A program made the translations under genes and the position numbers. Under the pieces are notes generated by a model. That model searched no databases and was not told the origin of the DNA. It worked only from the letters and a program-made list of their open reading frames with translations. Source: JAVSMW01 sp032027005 (lineage in GTDB: Bacteria; Bacillota; Thermincolia; Thermincolales; UBA2595). Taken from it: a stretch of DNA of 64,000 nt. The stretch covers positions 124,001 through 188,000 of the forward strand of contig JAVSMW010000008.1 of the NCBI GenBank assembly GCA_032027005.1, written 5' to 3'. This document shows positions 25,403 to 34,314 of the stretch, piece by piece (position 1 is the first letter of the stretch; every line of letters starts with the position of its first letter).

Positions 25403-26476
25403 ATGAGTGGAGAAATCAGCGTTAATCTAATCAGCACGCCAAAGGAAAAACCAAAAGATGAGAACAAACTTGGATTTGGCACGATTTTCACTGATCATAT
25501 GTTCGTGATGGACTATGAAGTTGGGAAGGGATGGCATAATGCCAAAATAGAGCCTTACGGACCCTTTACTATGGACCCGTCAACAATGGTTCTCCACTAT
25601 GGACAGGCTATCTTTGAAGGTATGAAGGCATACCGGACTGTTGACGGAAAAGTTAAAATTTTCCGTCCGCGGGATTATCTGGCCAGAATGAACCGTTCGG
25701 CAGACGGAGTTTGTATTCCGCACATTGACACCAGGTTTGTCCTGAAGGCCCTGAAAAAACTTGTTAGTATCGATAAAGATTGGGTCCCTGCCAAAGAAGG
25801 AACTTCACTGTACATCAGGCCCTTCATAATAGCTACTGATCCTTATGTTGGAGTAAGACCGTCTCATACATATAAGTTTTTCATTATTCTATCTCCTGTT
25901 GGTGCCTATTACCCGGAAGGATTTAAGCCTGTCAAAATCTGGGTAGAGACAAAATATGTCAGAACTGTCAAAGGGGGAATCGGCTTCGCCAAGACGGCGG
26001 CTAATTATGCGGCCAGTCTTAAAGCGGCTGAAGAGGCTCACGAAAAAGGTTATACCCAGGTGCTCTGGCTGGATGGTGTTGAGAGAAAATATATTGAAGA
26101 AGTGGGCACTATGAATATTGCCTTTATGATCGATAATAAGCTGGTTACTCCTGACTTGGGTGGCAGCATTCTGGGTGGTATGACCAGGAACTCTGTGATT
26201 CAGCTGGCTAAGAGTTGGGGCCTGGAAGTTGTTGAACGGCCTATTACTATTGACGAGGTATATGAAGCTAATGAAAAGGGCATTCTGCAGGAAATCTTCG
26301 GGACCGGTACAGCCGCCGTTATTTCACCGGTTTCGGCCCTTAACTGGGCCGGAAATCTAATGATTCTTAATAATGGCGAGGCCGGTGAGACTTCTCTGAA
26401 GCTGTATGATGAAATTACCGGAATCCAGTACGGTAAATACCCTGATAAGTTTGAATGGATGGAAGAAGTCGAATAG
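25403..26476 (+). CDS. ilvE: Branched-chain amino acid aminotransferase
   Basis: This 357-residue fold-type IV PLP enzyme exchanges amino groups between Val/Leu/Ile and 2-oxoglutarate. Its length is that of the type II (B. subtilis YbgE/YwaA-like) group. Visible motifs are LHYGQAIFEGMKAYR, GGIGFAKTAANYAASLKA (containing the PLP-Lys region), EEVGTMNIAF and LGGMTRNSVI. GGAGGAG at 25390-25396 selects the ATG at 25403. A hairpin with a T-run lies in its leader. Confidence 0.93.
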   Translation: MSGEISVNLISTPKEKPKDENKLGFGTIFTDHMFVMDYEVGKGWHNAKIEPYGPFTMDPSTMVLHYGQAIFEGMKAYRTVDGKVKIFRPRDYLARMNRSADGVCIPHIDTRFVLKALKKLVSIDKDWVPAKEGTSLYIRPFIIATDPYVGVRPSHTYKFFIILSPVGAYYPEGFKPVKIWVETKYVRTVKGGIGFAKTAANYAASLKAAEEAHEKGYTQVLWLDGVERKYIEEVGTMNIAFMIDNKLVTPDLGGSILGGMTRNSVIQLAKSWGLEVVERPITIDEVYEANEKGILQEIFGTGTAAVISPVSALNWAGNLMILNNGEAGETSLKLYDEITGIQYGKYPDKFEWMEEVE

Positions 26477-26690
26477 AGTATACATCAAGAAATGAGTTGT
26501 TCCGGATTCCGGCTATCAGCGGCAGGCTTAATTTTTTTAAGTCTGCTTTTAAATTTTTTTCAAGCTTTTACTTTTTTTCAAGGGTATTTTGTTATACAGA
26601 AAATGTGAGATTTCTAAGTTGTTCTTTATGATGTAAATCACATCTATGTAAATTTCATTGGGTATAATAAAAAGAAAAGGGGGAATGGAA

Positions 26691-27713
26691 ATGAAAGGTA
26701 ATTGTCAAACAACTGCTATGGGTATTTTGCCCCATAAAGACATAAACGAAGCCATGAAACTGGCTTTCAGTGTGGATATACCATTTTGGCCGCAGATTCC
26801 GCACTTTGATTTTTATGAAGACATGTATGTCCAGGTGACAGAGAATTTTCCCGGAATTACGGTTGATGATGTAAATGAGAAGATTATTTTTAATACTGAA
26901 AAGTTTTATGAAGAGCTTCCTAATTATGTGGAAAACTATGATAATGATGATTTTTACAGGATTGCCGGAAGGTATTCGGCAGTTTACCGTACCTTCCTGA
27001 ATGACCCACGCATTAAGAACTATCCTATTATCAGGGGGCAGTCCATTGGACCGGTGAGTTTCGGCCTGAAAATTGCCGACGAGAACAAAAAGCCCATCAT
27101 ATATAATGACGAAGTTAAAGGGTTCTTATATGAGTTCCTGGCTAAGAAAATCAATGTTCAGCGCCGGGAATTAGCTGCAATTAACCCCAATGCTTTTGTA
27201 TGGCTTGATGAACCGGGACTTGAGTTCATTTTTGGTTCATTCACCGGTTATCCGGCCGAAGTTGCCAAAAATGAATACCGCGATTTCCTGACCCAACTGG
27301 AAGGCCCCAAGGGGGTTCACCTGTGCGGAAATCCTGACTGGTCATTTTTATTGGACTTGAATCTTGATATTCTTTCTATTGACCATTTAACAAATGGTGA
27401 AATCTTCGTAAAATATATCGAACAAATCAAAAATTTTCTCGACAGAGGCGGTATTATAAGCTGGGGCATTGTACCAACAATGACTAAGGAATTTGATCAG
27501 GAATCAATCGATAGTTTAATTGCTAAACTTGAAGAGATGTGGAATTATCTTGATGCGCACGGAATATCCAAAAAACAGGTATTAAGCCAGGCCTGGCTTG
27601 CCCCGGCCAGATGCTGCCTGGTAAATTTGGATGGTAACGACACCGTAGAAAAGGCCTTTAGATATCTGAATGATGTTTCCCGACAGATTAGAAATAAGTA
27701 TGATCTGGATTAA
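26691..27713 (+). CDS. MetE/UROD-superfamily methyltransferase-like protein
   Basis: The 340-residue protein folds, by motif, like the cobalamin-independent methionine synthase C-terminal domain and uroporphyrinogen decarboxylase. The putative zinc ligands are in GVHLCGNPDW (His, Cys) and LAPARCCLVN (Cys), and WLDEPGLEF matches the substrate loop. Such proteins act in methyl transfer from corrinoid or methylated donors; the substrate is not evident. GGGGG precedes the ATG at 26691. A TATAAT (26663-26668) lies 22 bases upstream of the start. It stands alone between ilvE and lysA. Confidence 0.65.
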   Translation: MKGNCQTTAMGILPHKDINEAMKLAFSVDIPFWPQIPHFDFYEDMYVQVTENFPGITVDDVNEKIIFNTEKFYEELPNYVENYDNDDFYRIAGRYSAVYRTFLNDPRIKNYPIIRGQSIGPVSFGLKIADENKKPIIYNDEVKGFLYEFLAKKINVQRRELAAINPNAFVWLDEPGLEFIFGSFTGYPAEVAKNEYRDFLTQLEGPKGVHLCGNPDWSFLLDLNLDILSIDHLTNGEIFVKYIEQIKNFLDRGGIISWGIVPTMTKEFDQESIDSLIAKLEEMWNYLDAHGISKKQVLSQAWLAPARCCLVNLDGNDTVEKAFRYLNDVSRQIRNKYDLD

Positions 27714-27726
27714 CACTTTCGGCTAT

Positions 27727-27755
27727 TTGACTATCTATTGTATATATGTTAAAAT
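27727..27755 (+). promoter_or_regulatory. Sigma-A promoter of lysA
   Basis: TTGACT (27727-27732), a 17-base spacer and TAAAAT (27750-27755) lie 65 bases upstream of the lysA start. Confidence 0.65.
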
Positions 27756-27820
27756 TTATTGAATTTTGTTGTTACATTTGTGAATTATGTTAATAAAATC
27801 ATGCGGGAGGGGACATTTCA

Positions 27821-29170
27821 TTGAAGTTGCACGGGACTATGCAGGTAAGCCAAAAGGGACACTTGGAAATAGGCGGTTGCGATTTGGTTGACCTGGTAAA
27901 ACAATTTGGCAGCCCGCTTTATGTAATGGATGAACAACTAGTCAGGGATAACTGCCGGAACTATTACGAATCCTTTACCGGTACATATCCAAATTCCCAG
28001 GTGATTTATGCCAGTAAGGCATTTTTAACCACGGCTATGTGCAGTCTGATTGAATCAGAGGGGCTGGGCCTCGATGTTGTGTCCGGCGGAGAGTTATACA
28101 CTGCCCTTAAAGCAGGCTTTCCGGCGGAAAATATATTTTTTCACGGTAATAACAAAACCATTGATGAATTAAAACTGGCCATTGATTCTAAGATAGGCAG
28201 ATTTGTTGCTGATAACCTTTTTGAGATGGAAAATCTAAACAGGTTAGCCGGTGAAATGCATACCAAAGTTGATATTTTGATTAGGATTACCCCTGGAATC
28301 GAGGCCCATACCCACGAGTATATTCAAACAGGGCAGATTGATTCCAAATTCGGTTTAGTCATGAGTAATGGGCAGGCCCTGGCAGGAATCAAGGCAGCCC
28401 TGGGAATGGAGAATATCAATTTACGGGGTCTGCACTGTCATATTGGCTCACAAATCTTTGAATTGGAGTCATATCAACACGCAGCAGAAGTGATGATGGA
28501 TTTCTTGGATGAAGTATACCAGGCAACCGGGCATAGATTTGAGGAATTAAACCTGGGTGGCGGGTTTGGAATTTATTATGTCTCAGGTGACAAACCCGGA
28601 AGTGTGAAAGCATATGCAACTCTCGTAATGGAGACAATAAAGAGGAAGGCAGAAGAAAAAAGGTATCCGATGCCTAAAATAATTGTTGAACCCGGTCGTT
28701 CAATTGTCGGTGAAGCTGGTACAACGCTGTATACCATCGGTTCTGTCAAGGATATCCCGGGTGTGAGGAAATATGTGGCTGTTGACGGCGGAATGACAGA
28801 TAATCCGCGGCCGGCTTTGTACCAGGCCAGATATGAGGCCGTGGTAGCCAATAAAGCGAACGAAACAAAGGCTGAGGAAGTGTCAATTGCCGGGAAATGT
28901 TGTGAATCCGGAGATATGTTGATCTGGGACCTGAATGTTCCGGCTGTTGACTCTGGAGATATTTTGGCTGTATTCTGCACCGGTGCTTACAACTATACCA
29001 TGTCCAGCAATTATAACAGGCTGGCCCGTCCAGCGGTGGTCTTTGTCAGAGATGGCCAGGCCGATATCGTCGTGCTGAGAGAAACCTTGGAGGATTTGGT
29101 CAGACACGATGTCATCCCGGAAAGAATGTGTGGAAAATGTAAACCACTATCGGTTGTTGGCAAAGGATAA
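27821..29170 (+). CDS. lysA: Diaminopimelate decarboxylase
   Basis: This 449-residue fold-type III PLP enzyme makes lysine from meso-diaminopimelate. PLP-Lys lies in QVIYASKAF (about residue 66). HCHIGSQI, the glycine loop LNLGGGFGIYY, EPGRSIV and the partner-subunit motif CESGDML are all visible. It starts at a TTG behind GGGAGGGG and has its own promoter. The length is normal. Confidence 0.95.
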   Translation: MKLHGTMQVSQKGHLEIGGCDLVDLVKQFGSPLYVMDEQLVRDNCRNYYESFTGTYPNSQVIYASKAFLTTAMCSLIESEGLGLDVVSGGELYTALKAGFPAENIFFHGNNKTIDELKLAIDSKIGRFVADNLFEMENLNRLAGEMHTKVDILIRITPGIEAHTHEYIQTGQIDSKFGLVMSNGQALAGIKAALGMENINLRGLHCHIGSQIFELESYQHAAEVMMDFLDEVYQATGHRFEELNLGGGFGIYYVSGDKPGSVKAYATLVMETIKRKAEEKRYPMPKIIVEPGRSIVGEAGTTLYTIGSVKDIPGVRKYVAVDGGMTDNPRPALYQARYEAVVANKANETKAEEVSIAGKCCESGDMLIWDLNVPAVDSGDILAVFCTGAYNYTMSSNYNRLARPAVVFVRDGQADIVVLRETLEDLVRHDVIPERMCGKCKPLSVVGKG

Positions 29171-29229
29171 TTGTGGATATTGGGTCAGACAAAAAAATAG
29201 TAGGCGATTTTGTGTTTTATTTGCAAAAA

Positions 29230-29265
29230 ATAGTATACATCTTTTTGCCCTTAAGCTATACTATT
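29230..29265. promoter_or_regulatory. Inverted repeat operator-like site upstream of the zinc-ribbon gene
   Basis: AATAGTATA (29230-29238) and TATACTATT (29257-29265) are perfect complements separated by 18 bases. The right half contains TATACT, a possible -10 element. A long leader of about 120 bases follows. A repressor site overlapping the promoter is inferred. Confidence 0.45.
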
Positions 29266-29384
29266 AGTAAGCTCACATAATAAGGTTCTTTATCCCCTCT
29301 CAAATTCCAACGGTTTAAGGGGACGGGTTTGAAGGAAATTTCCTTATATCGTTTGGGCAAAGATTATTGAGGAGGGTTTTTTAA

Positions 29385-29690
29385 ATGTATCAAGACAAAA
29401 CTTTAACATGTCGTGACTGTGGTGAGGATTTTACTTTCTCTGCATCTGAGCAGGAGTTCTATGCCGAGAAAGGTTTTGCTAACGAACCAGGACGCTGCCC
29501 TGAGTGCAGGGCTAAGAGGAAGCAAAACAACCGCAACAGCGGTGGTGGCTTTGGTGGCCGTCGTGAGCGTGAAATGCACAGTGCAGTTTGTTCTGCCTGC
29601 GGCTGTGAAACTCAGGTGCCGTTTAAGCCAAGCGGTGACAAACCGGTCTACTGCCGGGAGTGCTTCAACAACCAAAGAAGTAGATACTAA
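29385..29690 (+). CDS. Zinc-ribbon protein with two CxxC pairs per domain
   Basis: The 101-residue product has an N-terminal zinc-binding domain (CRDCGEDFTFSASEQEFY...CPECRAKRK), a Gly/Arg/Asn-rich hinge, and a second C4 ribbon (CSACGCETQVPFKPS...CRECF). The domain order matches the CxxCxDxF-type zinc-binding proteins of Clostridia and Chloroflexi. The basic linker suggests nucleic acid contact. Its role is unknown. GAGGAGGG precedes the ATG, and the leader is unusually long. Confidence 0.8.
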   Translation: MYQDKTLTCRDCGEDFTFSASEQEFYAEKGFANEPGRCPECRAKRKQNNRNSGGGFGGRREREMHSAVCSACGCETQVPFKPSGDKPVYCRECFNNQRSRY

Positions 29691-29754
29691 TAAGTGCCGA
29701 TGGTTACGGCTTAATTTGGAAACTTGCTGAATATACCTTAACCGATACGGAAAA

Positions 29755-29799
29755 TTAACAAGAGAGACAATACCTAAATGGTATTGTCTCTCTTGTTAA
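29755..29799. terminator. 20-bp perfect hairpin between convergent genes
   Basis: Bases 29755-29774 and 29780-29799 are exact complements with a TAAAT loop. The T-runs are poor on both sides, but the stem is strong and sits between the zinc-ribbon gene and the opposed HNH gene. Confidence 0.7.
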
Positions 29800-29853
29800 A
29801 AGGCTTTCTCATATTGATTTTACACTATTTTTCTGTGCCTTCAAAAAACTTTT

Positions 29854-30567
29854 TTATTTTAAGTAATTATGAATAAGTCTCTTAATAATCCTTTGGGCTT
29901 CATCAATACCAGACATTTCAATTAAGTGATTATAATCCGCAATTTCATCACCTGTAAAAACAATAGATATTATCCGTTGATAATTTCCAGCGATGTGCTC
30001 GTAATTCTCTGGATAGGCCCAGAAACACTTTACACAAAAAGCCTCGTCTTTTACAGTCCAGTTCTTGCAGTGTTCGCACGTCCAAGATTTTGCCCGATTG
30101 GCAGATGGAGAGAGGAGCATATACAACTCAATGTTACTTTCAGTTTGCTCACCACCTATTTCATAAGGTATACGATGATCTACCTGTAACAAGTTCTCAT
30201 TAATTTGTTCAGCATATATAAAACATTTTGCACCATATTTCTCAATTAAAGCTTGTTTGAGAACTTTTGATAGTACTGTTCTTCCGGCCGCCTTGGATAA
30301 TGCATTTGAAATATCAGCAGGATCTCCGAATTTATAGGCAGCAATATTTCTTCCATCTGTTCCAATAACCCGAAAAGTTACAAGCGGAATTCCATATTCT
30401 CTGACATCCCGAACTGCACGCGGTGGATGATTATACCCATAGACATCTTTGAGTTCCTGTGATGTGATAAATCCGTGCTCTAAAATATGTTGAATCACTG
30501 TGCGAGGTCGCTTTGCTTCAACTGAATTTAATAAATCAATAAATTCTTTTGAGTAATCGCCTGTCAT
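29854..30567 (-). CDS. HNH restriction endonuclease
   Basis: The 237-residue protein has an HNH nuclease core: LLQVDHRIPYEIGGE (D130-H131), NIELYMLL with its Asn, and NRAKSW. Two CxxC pairs (CEHC 164-167 and CVKC 178-181) form a structural zinc site. The N-terminal third (FITSQELKDVYGYNHPPRAVRDVR) resembles a winged-helix DNA-reading domain. It overlaps the adenine methylase gene by four bases and is read after it, so it is the restriction partner of a type II system. The recognition site cannot be read from sequence. Confidence 0.85.
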   Translation of the reverse strand: MTGDYSKEFIDLLNSVEAKRPRTVIQHILEHGFITSQELKDVYGYNHPPRAVRDVREYGIPLVTFRVIGTDGRNIAAYKFGDPADISNALSKAAGRTVLSKVLKQALIEKYGAKCFIYAEQINENLLQVDHRIPYEIGGEQTESNIELYMLLSPSANRAKSWTCEHCKNWTVKDEAFCVKCFWAYPENYEHIAGNYQRIISIVFTGDEIADYNHLIEMSGIDEAQRIIKRLIHNYLK

Positions 30568-31472
30568 ATTGCGCCCTCCAATAATGTCATTTGCTTGGGA
30601 ATAGTACCTATCATTTCAGCCAAATTTTCGCTTACATATAAGGCTTCATAAGTAGTATGCCTTTTGCCAAGCAAAGTGGCTTGAGTTGATAATCCCGCAT
30701 TAAGAAGAATTTTACGGCACTTTAGATTTCTTGGTAAATCATTTCCATATTCTCTACCGCCGCACTCTCCGTCATAGCTAATTAAAAAATCAACATGTTT
30801 TTTATTTAAAGTTTCGATTGTTTTGGAAAAATCGTCAAAATTAACACCAGAAAAATATCGATTATCTCGAGTATTTGATACCCCTTGATATGGAGGGTCC
30901 ATATATACCAAATCTCCCGGTTTTGCCATATCAATAATATCATGATAATCAAGGGCGGAAAAAACAGTTTTTCCTTTGAGTAAGGAAGATATCGCATAAA
31001 CATTTTTCGCTATGTTTTTTGGGCTGGTCCCATGCCTGCGCTTATCTGGAGACTGATTAAAATTTCCGTTTTTTCCATATCGCACTGCCCCTTTCACACA
31101 CCGAGCAAGCAAATATAACATATTAGCACAAGACTGTTCACCAGAATTAAAGCAATTTCTAACATAATAATAATGTTCAATGTGACCGCCGGGATATTCA
31201 AATTGTTCTTTCCACTTTTCTGTATATGTTATAACAAGTTCTGATGGGTTATTAATTGCCATTTGCAGAAGTTTAACAATTGCCTCATTAATATCATTAA
31301 TATAGTACTGCTTTGCGCGTTTTTCCTTCGCAGTTGCAATGGTGATTGCCGCCATTCCTGCAAATGGTTCAATTAACCGATTGAAATTGGTTGGCAAATA
31401 GTTCAAAATCTGAGGAGCCAGTATTCTCTTAGACCCTTGATACTGAACTATGTGAGGTATTCTTCCATTCAT
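30564..31472 (-). CDS. Dam-type adenine-N6 DNA methyltransferase
   Basis: This 302-residue methylase has the SAM-binding motif IEPFAGMAAI (34-43) and the catalytic DPPY (192-195, in DLVYMDPPYQG). The start QYQGSKRILAP is typical of the D12 class (Dam-like). It overlaps both neighbours by four bases in the order controller, methylase, nuclease. Its role is to protect host DNA from the HNH nuclease. Base composition is more AT-rich than the surrounding core genes, which suggests transfer. Confidence 0.88.
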   Translation of the reverse strand: MNGRIPHIVQYQGSKRILAPQILNYLPTNFNRLIEPFAGMAAITIATAKEKRAKQYYINDINEAIVKLLQMAINNPSELVITYTEKWKEQFEYPGGHIEHYYYVRNCFNSGEQSCANMLYLLARCVKGAVRYGKNGNFNQSPDKRRHGTSPKNIAKNVYAISSLLKGKTVFSALDYHDIIDMAKPGDLVYMDPPYQGVSNTRDNRYFSGVNFDDFSKTIETLNKKHVDFLISYDGECGGREYGNDLPRNLKCRKILLNAGLSTQATLLGKRHTTYEALYVSENLAEMIGTIPKQMTLLEGAI

Positions 31473-31684
31473 ATGTCCACCCCTTCATTTTCAATTTCCA
31501 TAATATCCGAAATGTCACAATGTAAAGCCCTGCATATCTTTAACAAAATGTCTGTTGTAACATTCTCTCCTTTACCTAGCTTTGCGATTACAGATGTACT
31601 CACTCCTGCCGCCAATCGCAAATCCTTTTTATTCATTTTTCTATCAATTAATAATTTCCAGAGTTTGTTATAACTTATCGCCAT
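31469..31684 (-). CDS. XRE-type controller of the restriction-modification operon
   Basis: This 71-residue helix-turn-helix protein (KDLRLAAGVSTSVIAKLGKGENVTTD) resembles controller or YozG-type XRE regulators. As first gene of the operon it probably times methylase and nuclease expression after entry into a new host. GAGAGG precedes the start. A sigma-A promoter lies 37 bases upstream on the minus strand. Confidence 0.85.
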   Translation of the reverse strand: MAISYNKLWKLLIDRKMNKKDLRLAAGVSTSVIAKLGKGENVTTDILLKICRALHCDISDIMEIENEGVDI

Positions 31685-31720
31685 TTCGGTACCTCTCTCC
31701 GCAAAAAATACGTTTTATAT

Positions 31721-31749
31721 AGTATATCGGGTTATTAGACGATAATCAA
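31721..31749 (-). promoter_or_regulatory. Promoter of the restriction-modification operon
   Basis: On the minus strand TTGATT (31749-31744), a 17-base spacer and TATACT (31726-31721) form a good sigma-A promoter. The surrounding AT-rich palindromic bases could hold a controller-protein operator. Confidence 0.65.
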
Positions 31750-31928
31750 TAGAAAATCTGTTATCGCGAAAATATTTTCTGCTAATTCGCATTGATTCCA
31801 TCTCTGATCGACAAATCACCAGCCGTGAGAGAAGGATTTTTTGCCGTCTTAATGAATCCTAGTTTCAGGTGGAAATAGTAGCCCTCGAACCTAATGAATT
31901 CCAAAAAGCACCAACTGAAAAAGAAACG

Positions 31929-32083
31929 GAGTTCCCGCACGTCCGCAGGCGGCGAAGGCTGCAGGTAAGTTTCGCTGGCAGAAAGAGCGAAACGTGAGGC
32001 GGCCATCTTGTTAGGAATGCCTACTGAGCCGTCAAGTTCGGGGACGCCGGATTGCTGCCGGAGCTTTACAGCTAGATGACTAG
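31929..32083. repeat. Copy of a dispersed foldback repeat, left segment
   Basis: This stretch, in reverse complement, aligns without indels over about 120 bases to the core of the element at 49083-49357 (shared stretches include CCCCGAACTTGACGGCTCA and GATGGCCGCCTCACGTTTC). It continues at 32270-32303 after a MITE insertion. Translated frames of both copies look similar, but the substitutions are not concentrated at third codon positions, so I do not call a gene. Confidence 0.75.
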
Positions 32084-32269
32084 CGTGACTTTACTAAACG
32101 ATTAGCCAAAAATAGCCTTAAACCCAGTTACGACAAGCACTAGCAGACACGCAACATGTATAAACTAATGGCTTACCNAGTTGTTTGGCATAATTAATTA
32201 GTCTATACAATATAATGGCTAAAACACTAGGAAAATAGGCGCTTGTAGTATTACTTTAGTAAAGTCACG
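32084..32269. mobile_element. 186-bp MITE inserted in the foldback repeat
   Basis: The ends are perfect 15-bp inverted repeats, CGTGACTTTACTAAA and its complement. CTAG flanks both sides (32080-32083 and 32270-32273). The related repeat at 49.1 kb has GACTAGATGCCGCCC uninterrupted at this point, so the empty site is visible and the CTAG duplication is confirmed. There is no reading frame. An N (32178) lies near its centre, as in the MITE at 8396-8595. Confidence 0.88.
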
Positions 32270-32303
32270 CTAGATGCCGCCCAGGGAAGCCGGAGCAAAG
32301 GGT
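32270..32303. repeat. Foldback repeat copy, right segment
   Basis: CTAGATGCCGCCC and GGAGCAAA match the left end of the 49083 element in reverse complement. An ISAs1 element has inserted at its end, so the original junction is now split by 1.9 kb. Confidence 0.65.
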
Positions 32304-32307
32304 CATA

Positions 32308-34237
32308 CAGGATCTCGTCAAAGTAATTTTTTATTGAGGAATGGTAGGTGATACAAAGTTTTGCTGGCTTTTTTCCTTTGGAACTGATATGATTAAATAA
32401 AAAAGGTTCCAGTGCAAAGGAGCGTATATGCCAGTACAAACTGAATTGCATTCTTTATGGGTCCGCATTATTCGGCCTGATGAGGAATCACGATGGAATG
32501 AATTGATGAAAACATACCACTACTTGGGATTTAGACAACTTGTGGGTGAATCCATTAAGTATGTGGCAGAAATCAACGGTGAGTGGGTGGCCTTGATGGG
32601 ATGGGGCACAGCCGCGTTTAAGTGCGGAGCTCGCGATGAATGGATTGGCTGGTCCAGAGAGCAACAATGGAGTCGGCTTTTATATGTGGCTAACAACTCG
32701 CGATTTCTAATTCTCCCAAGCGTTAAGATTCCAAACCTCGCCTCTAAGATTCTGTCTGTTAACGTGAAAAGGCTGTCTTCTGATTGGCAGAAGGTTTATG
32801 GTCACCCGATTGTACTGGTGGAAACGTTTGTCGACCACTCGCGTTTTAAAGGAACGTGTTACCTTGCAGCAGGATGGGTTCGCCTAGGTCAAACCCGTGG
32901 GTTTGGTCGAAATGCGGGTCAGTATTACTATCATGGAAAAACGAAGACGGTTTTCGTCCTGCCGTTACAAAGGAAAGCTAAGCAGTGGTTATCCGCTCCT
33001 TTTCTGGTGCCGGAATTGAGTGGAGGACCAATAGCGATGATAGATTTAAATAAAGCAAACTTGGAACGTCCTAACGGTTTATTGGACCGATTACAGCAAT
33101 TAAAGGATCCCCGTAAACCCCGTGGTGTTAGGCACAGTATGCTCTCAACCATTGCGATAGCGATTTGTGCTGTATTGTCTGGTGCCCGTAGTTTTATAGC
33201 TATCGGGGAATGGTCTGCTGATTTGTCACAGGAGTTGCTTCGTAGATTCGGTTGTCGCTTTCATCCGGAAAAACGCATCTATATACATCCCAGCGAACCA
33301 ACTCTGCGTCGCCATTTACAAAGCATTGATGCTGAGAAGCTAGATGAAATTATAAATGGATGGTTGGCAGAGCAAACGGACCCGGATGCAATTGCCGTTG
33401 ATGGAAAAATCCTCAGAGGGGCAAAAGATATTGATGGAAGACAAGTACATCTCATGTCGGCAATCTTGCATAAAGAAGGCATTGTCGTTTCCCAGAGACC
33501 AGTTAACAACAAGACTAACGAGATTACAGAGTTTCAATCGTTGTTAGACCCCTTGGATTTAAAAGGCAAGGTAGTAACAGCCGATGCTCTGCATACTCAA
33601 GTGGAACATGCTAAATATCTTAAGAATGAAAAAGAAGCTGATTATTTCTTTACAGTTAAGGGCAATCAAAAAACTATTTTGCGCTCCATCGAAGATTTAG
33701 ACGATGAAGATTTTTCCCCCTGAGTACAGCACAGTCGACAAGGGACATGGCCGGATTGAAGTGCGTAAAATCCGGACCAGCACTGCGCTTAATGATTACA
33801 TTGATTTCCCTTATGCTGCACAGGTTTGTCGAATTGAGCGCATCACATACCGGCTGGATGGAGTGTTGCTTCGCAATGAAGTTGCCTATGGAATAACAAG
33901 TTTAACTCCTGAACAAGCCGATGCCAAGCGGCTGCTATCCTTAAATCGTGGTCATTGGTGTATAGAGAATAAGTTGCATTGGGTAAGGGACGTTACCTTT
34001 GACGAAGACCGTTCACAGGTTAGAGTGGGTCAAGGGCCAAGAGTAATGGCAACACTTCGCAATTTAGCCATTAGTCTGTTTCGGTTGCATGAAGTTAAAA
34101 ATATAGCACGGGCTCTTCGCAAATGTAGTTGGAATGCGGAAAATGCGTTAAATTACATTGGGCTATAAAAAATAAACCGACAAAAACCTAAAATTCAATT
34201 TAAGGACATTCTAAAAAATGACTTTGACGAATTCCTG
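32308..34237 (+). mobile_element. ISAs1-family insertion sequence, 1,930 bp
   Basis: The left end (32308) and the complement of the right end (34237) both begin CAGG and share CGTCAAAGT and ATTTTTTA within 26 bases. The ten bases AAGGGTCATA occur directly outside both ends (32298-32307 and 34238-34247), a clean target duplication. The element carries one transposase gene split by a frameshift and nothing else. The intact duplication suggests a recent insertion. Confidence 0.9.
32428..34168 (+). pseudogene. ISAs1 transposase with N-terminal DUF4338 (DruA-like) domain, frameshifted
   Basis: Residues 1-190 match DUF4338, the domain of DruA in Druantia defence (TFVDHSRFKGTCYLAAGWVR and GQYYYHGKTKTVFV). 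From about 200 on it is an ISAs1 DDE transposase: LKDPRKPRGVRHS, first Asp in IAVDGKILRGAKD and second Asp in VVTADALHTQ. The first frame stops at 33721-33723; the rest, with the catalytic-acid region IENKLHWVRDVTFDED, lies in the +1 frame to 34168. The junction reads GAT TTT TCC CCC TGA. Either an extra base in the T5C5 run broke the gene or the ribosome shifts +1 at CCC TGA. AAAGGAG precedes the ATG. Confidence 0.85.
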
Positions 34238-34276
34238 AAGGGTCATACCTGCTGGCTTCTCGACATTGGCAAAATA

Positions 34277-34285
34277 TGATATAAT
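34277..34285 (+). promoter_or_regulatory. Extended -10 promoter of the DHH/CBS gene
   Basis: TGATATAAT (34277-34285) contains TG-N-TATAAT 30 bases before the start codon. No good -35 is seen, which fits an extended -10 promoter. It lies only 30 bases beyond the ISAs1 target duplication, so the insertion replaced the region upstream. Confidence 0.45.
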
Positions 34286-34314
34286 ATTTCGGTAACAGCC
34301 TAAGGAGGGACGTT

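Noticed and set aside
26627..26645. GATGT...ACATC palindrome near the MetE-like gene as a CRP/FNR site
   Set aside because: The half-sites do not match TGTGA/TCACA with the right spacing; it is much weaker than the site at 18155.
34238..34260. AAGGGTCATACC shared with the TnpA remnant at 54323
   Set aside because: Ten of the bases are explained by the ISAs1 target duplication, and the match fades immediately after; a second TnpA relic is not supported.
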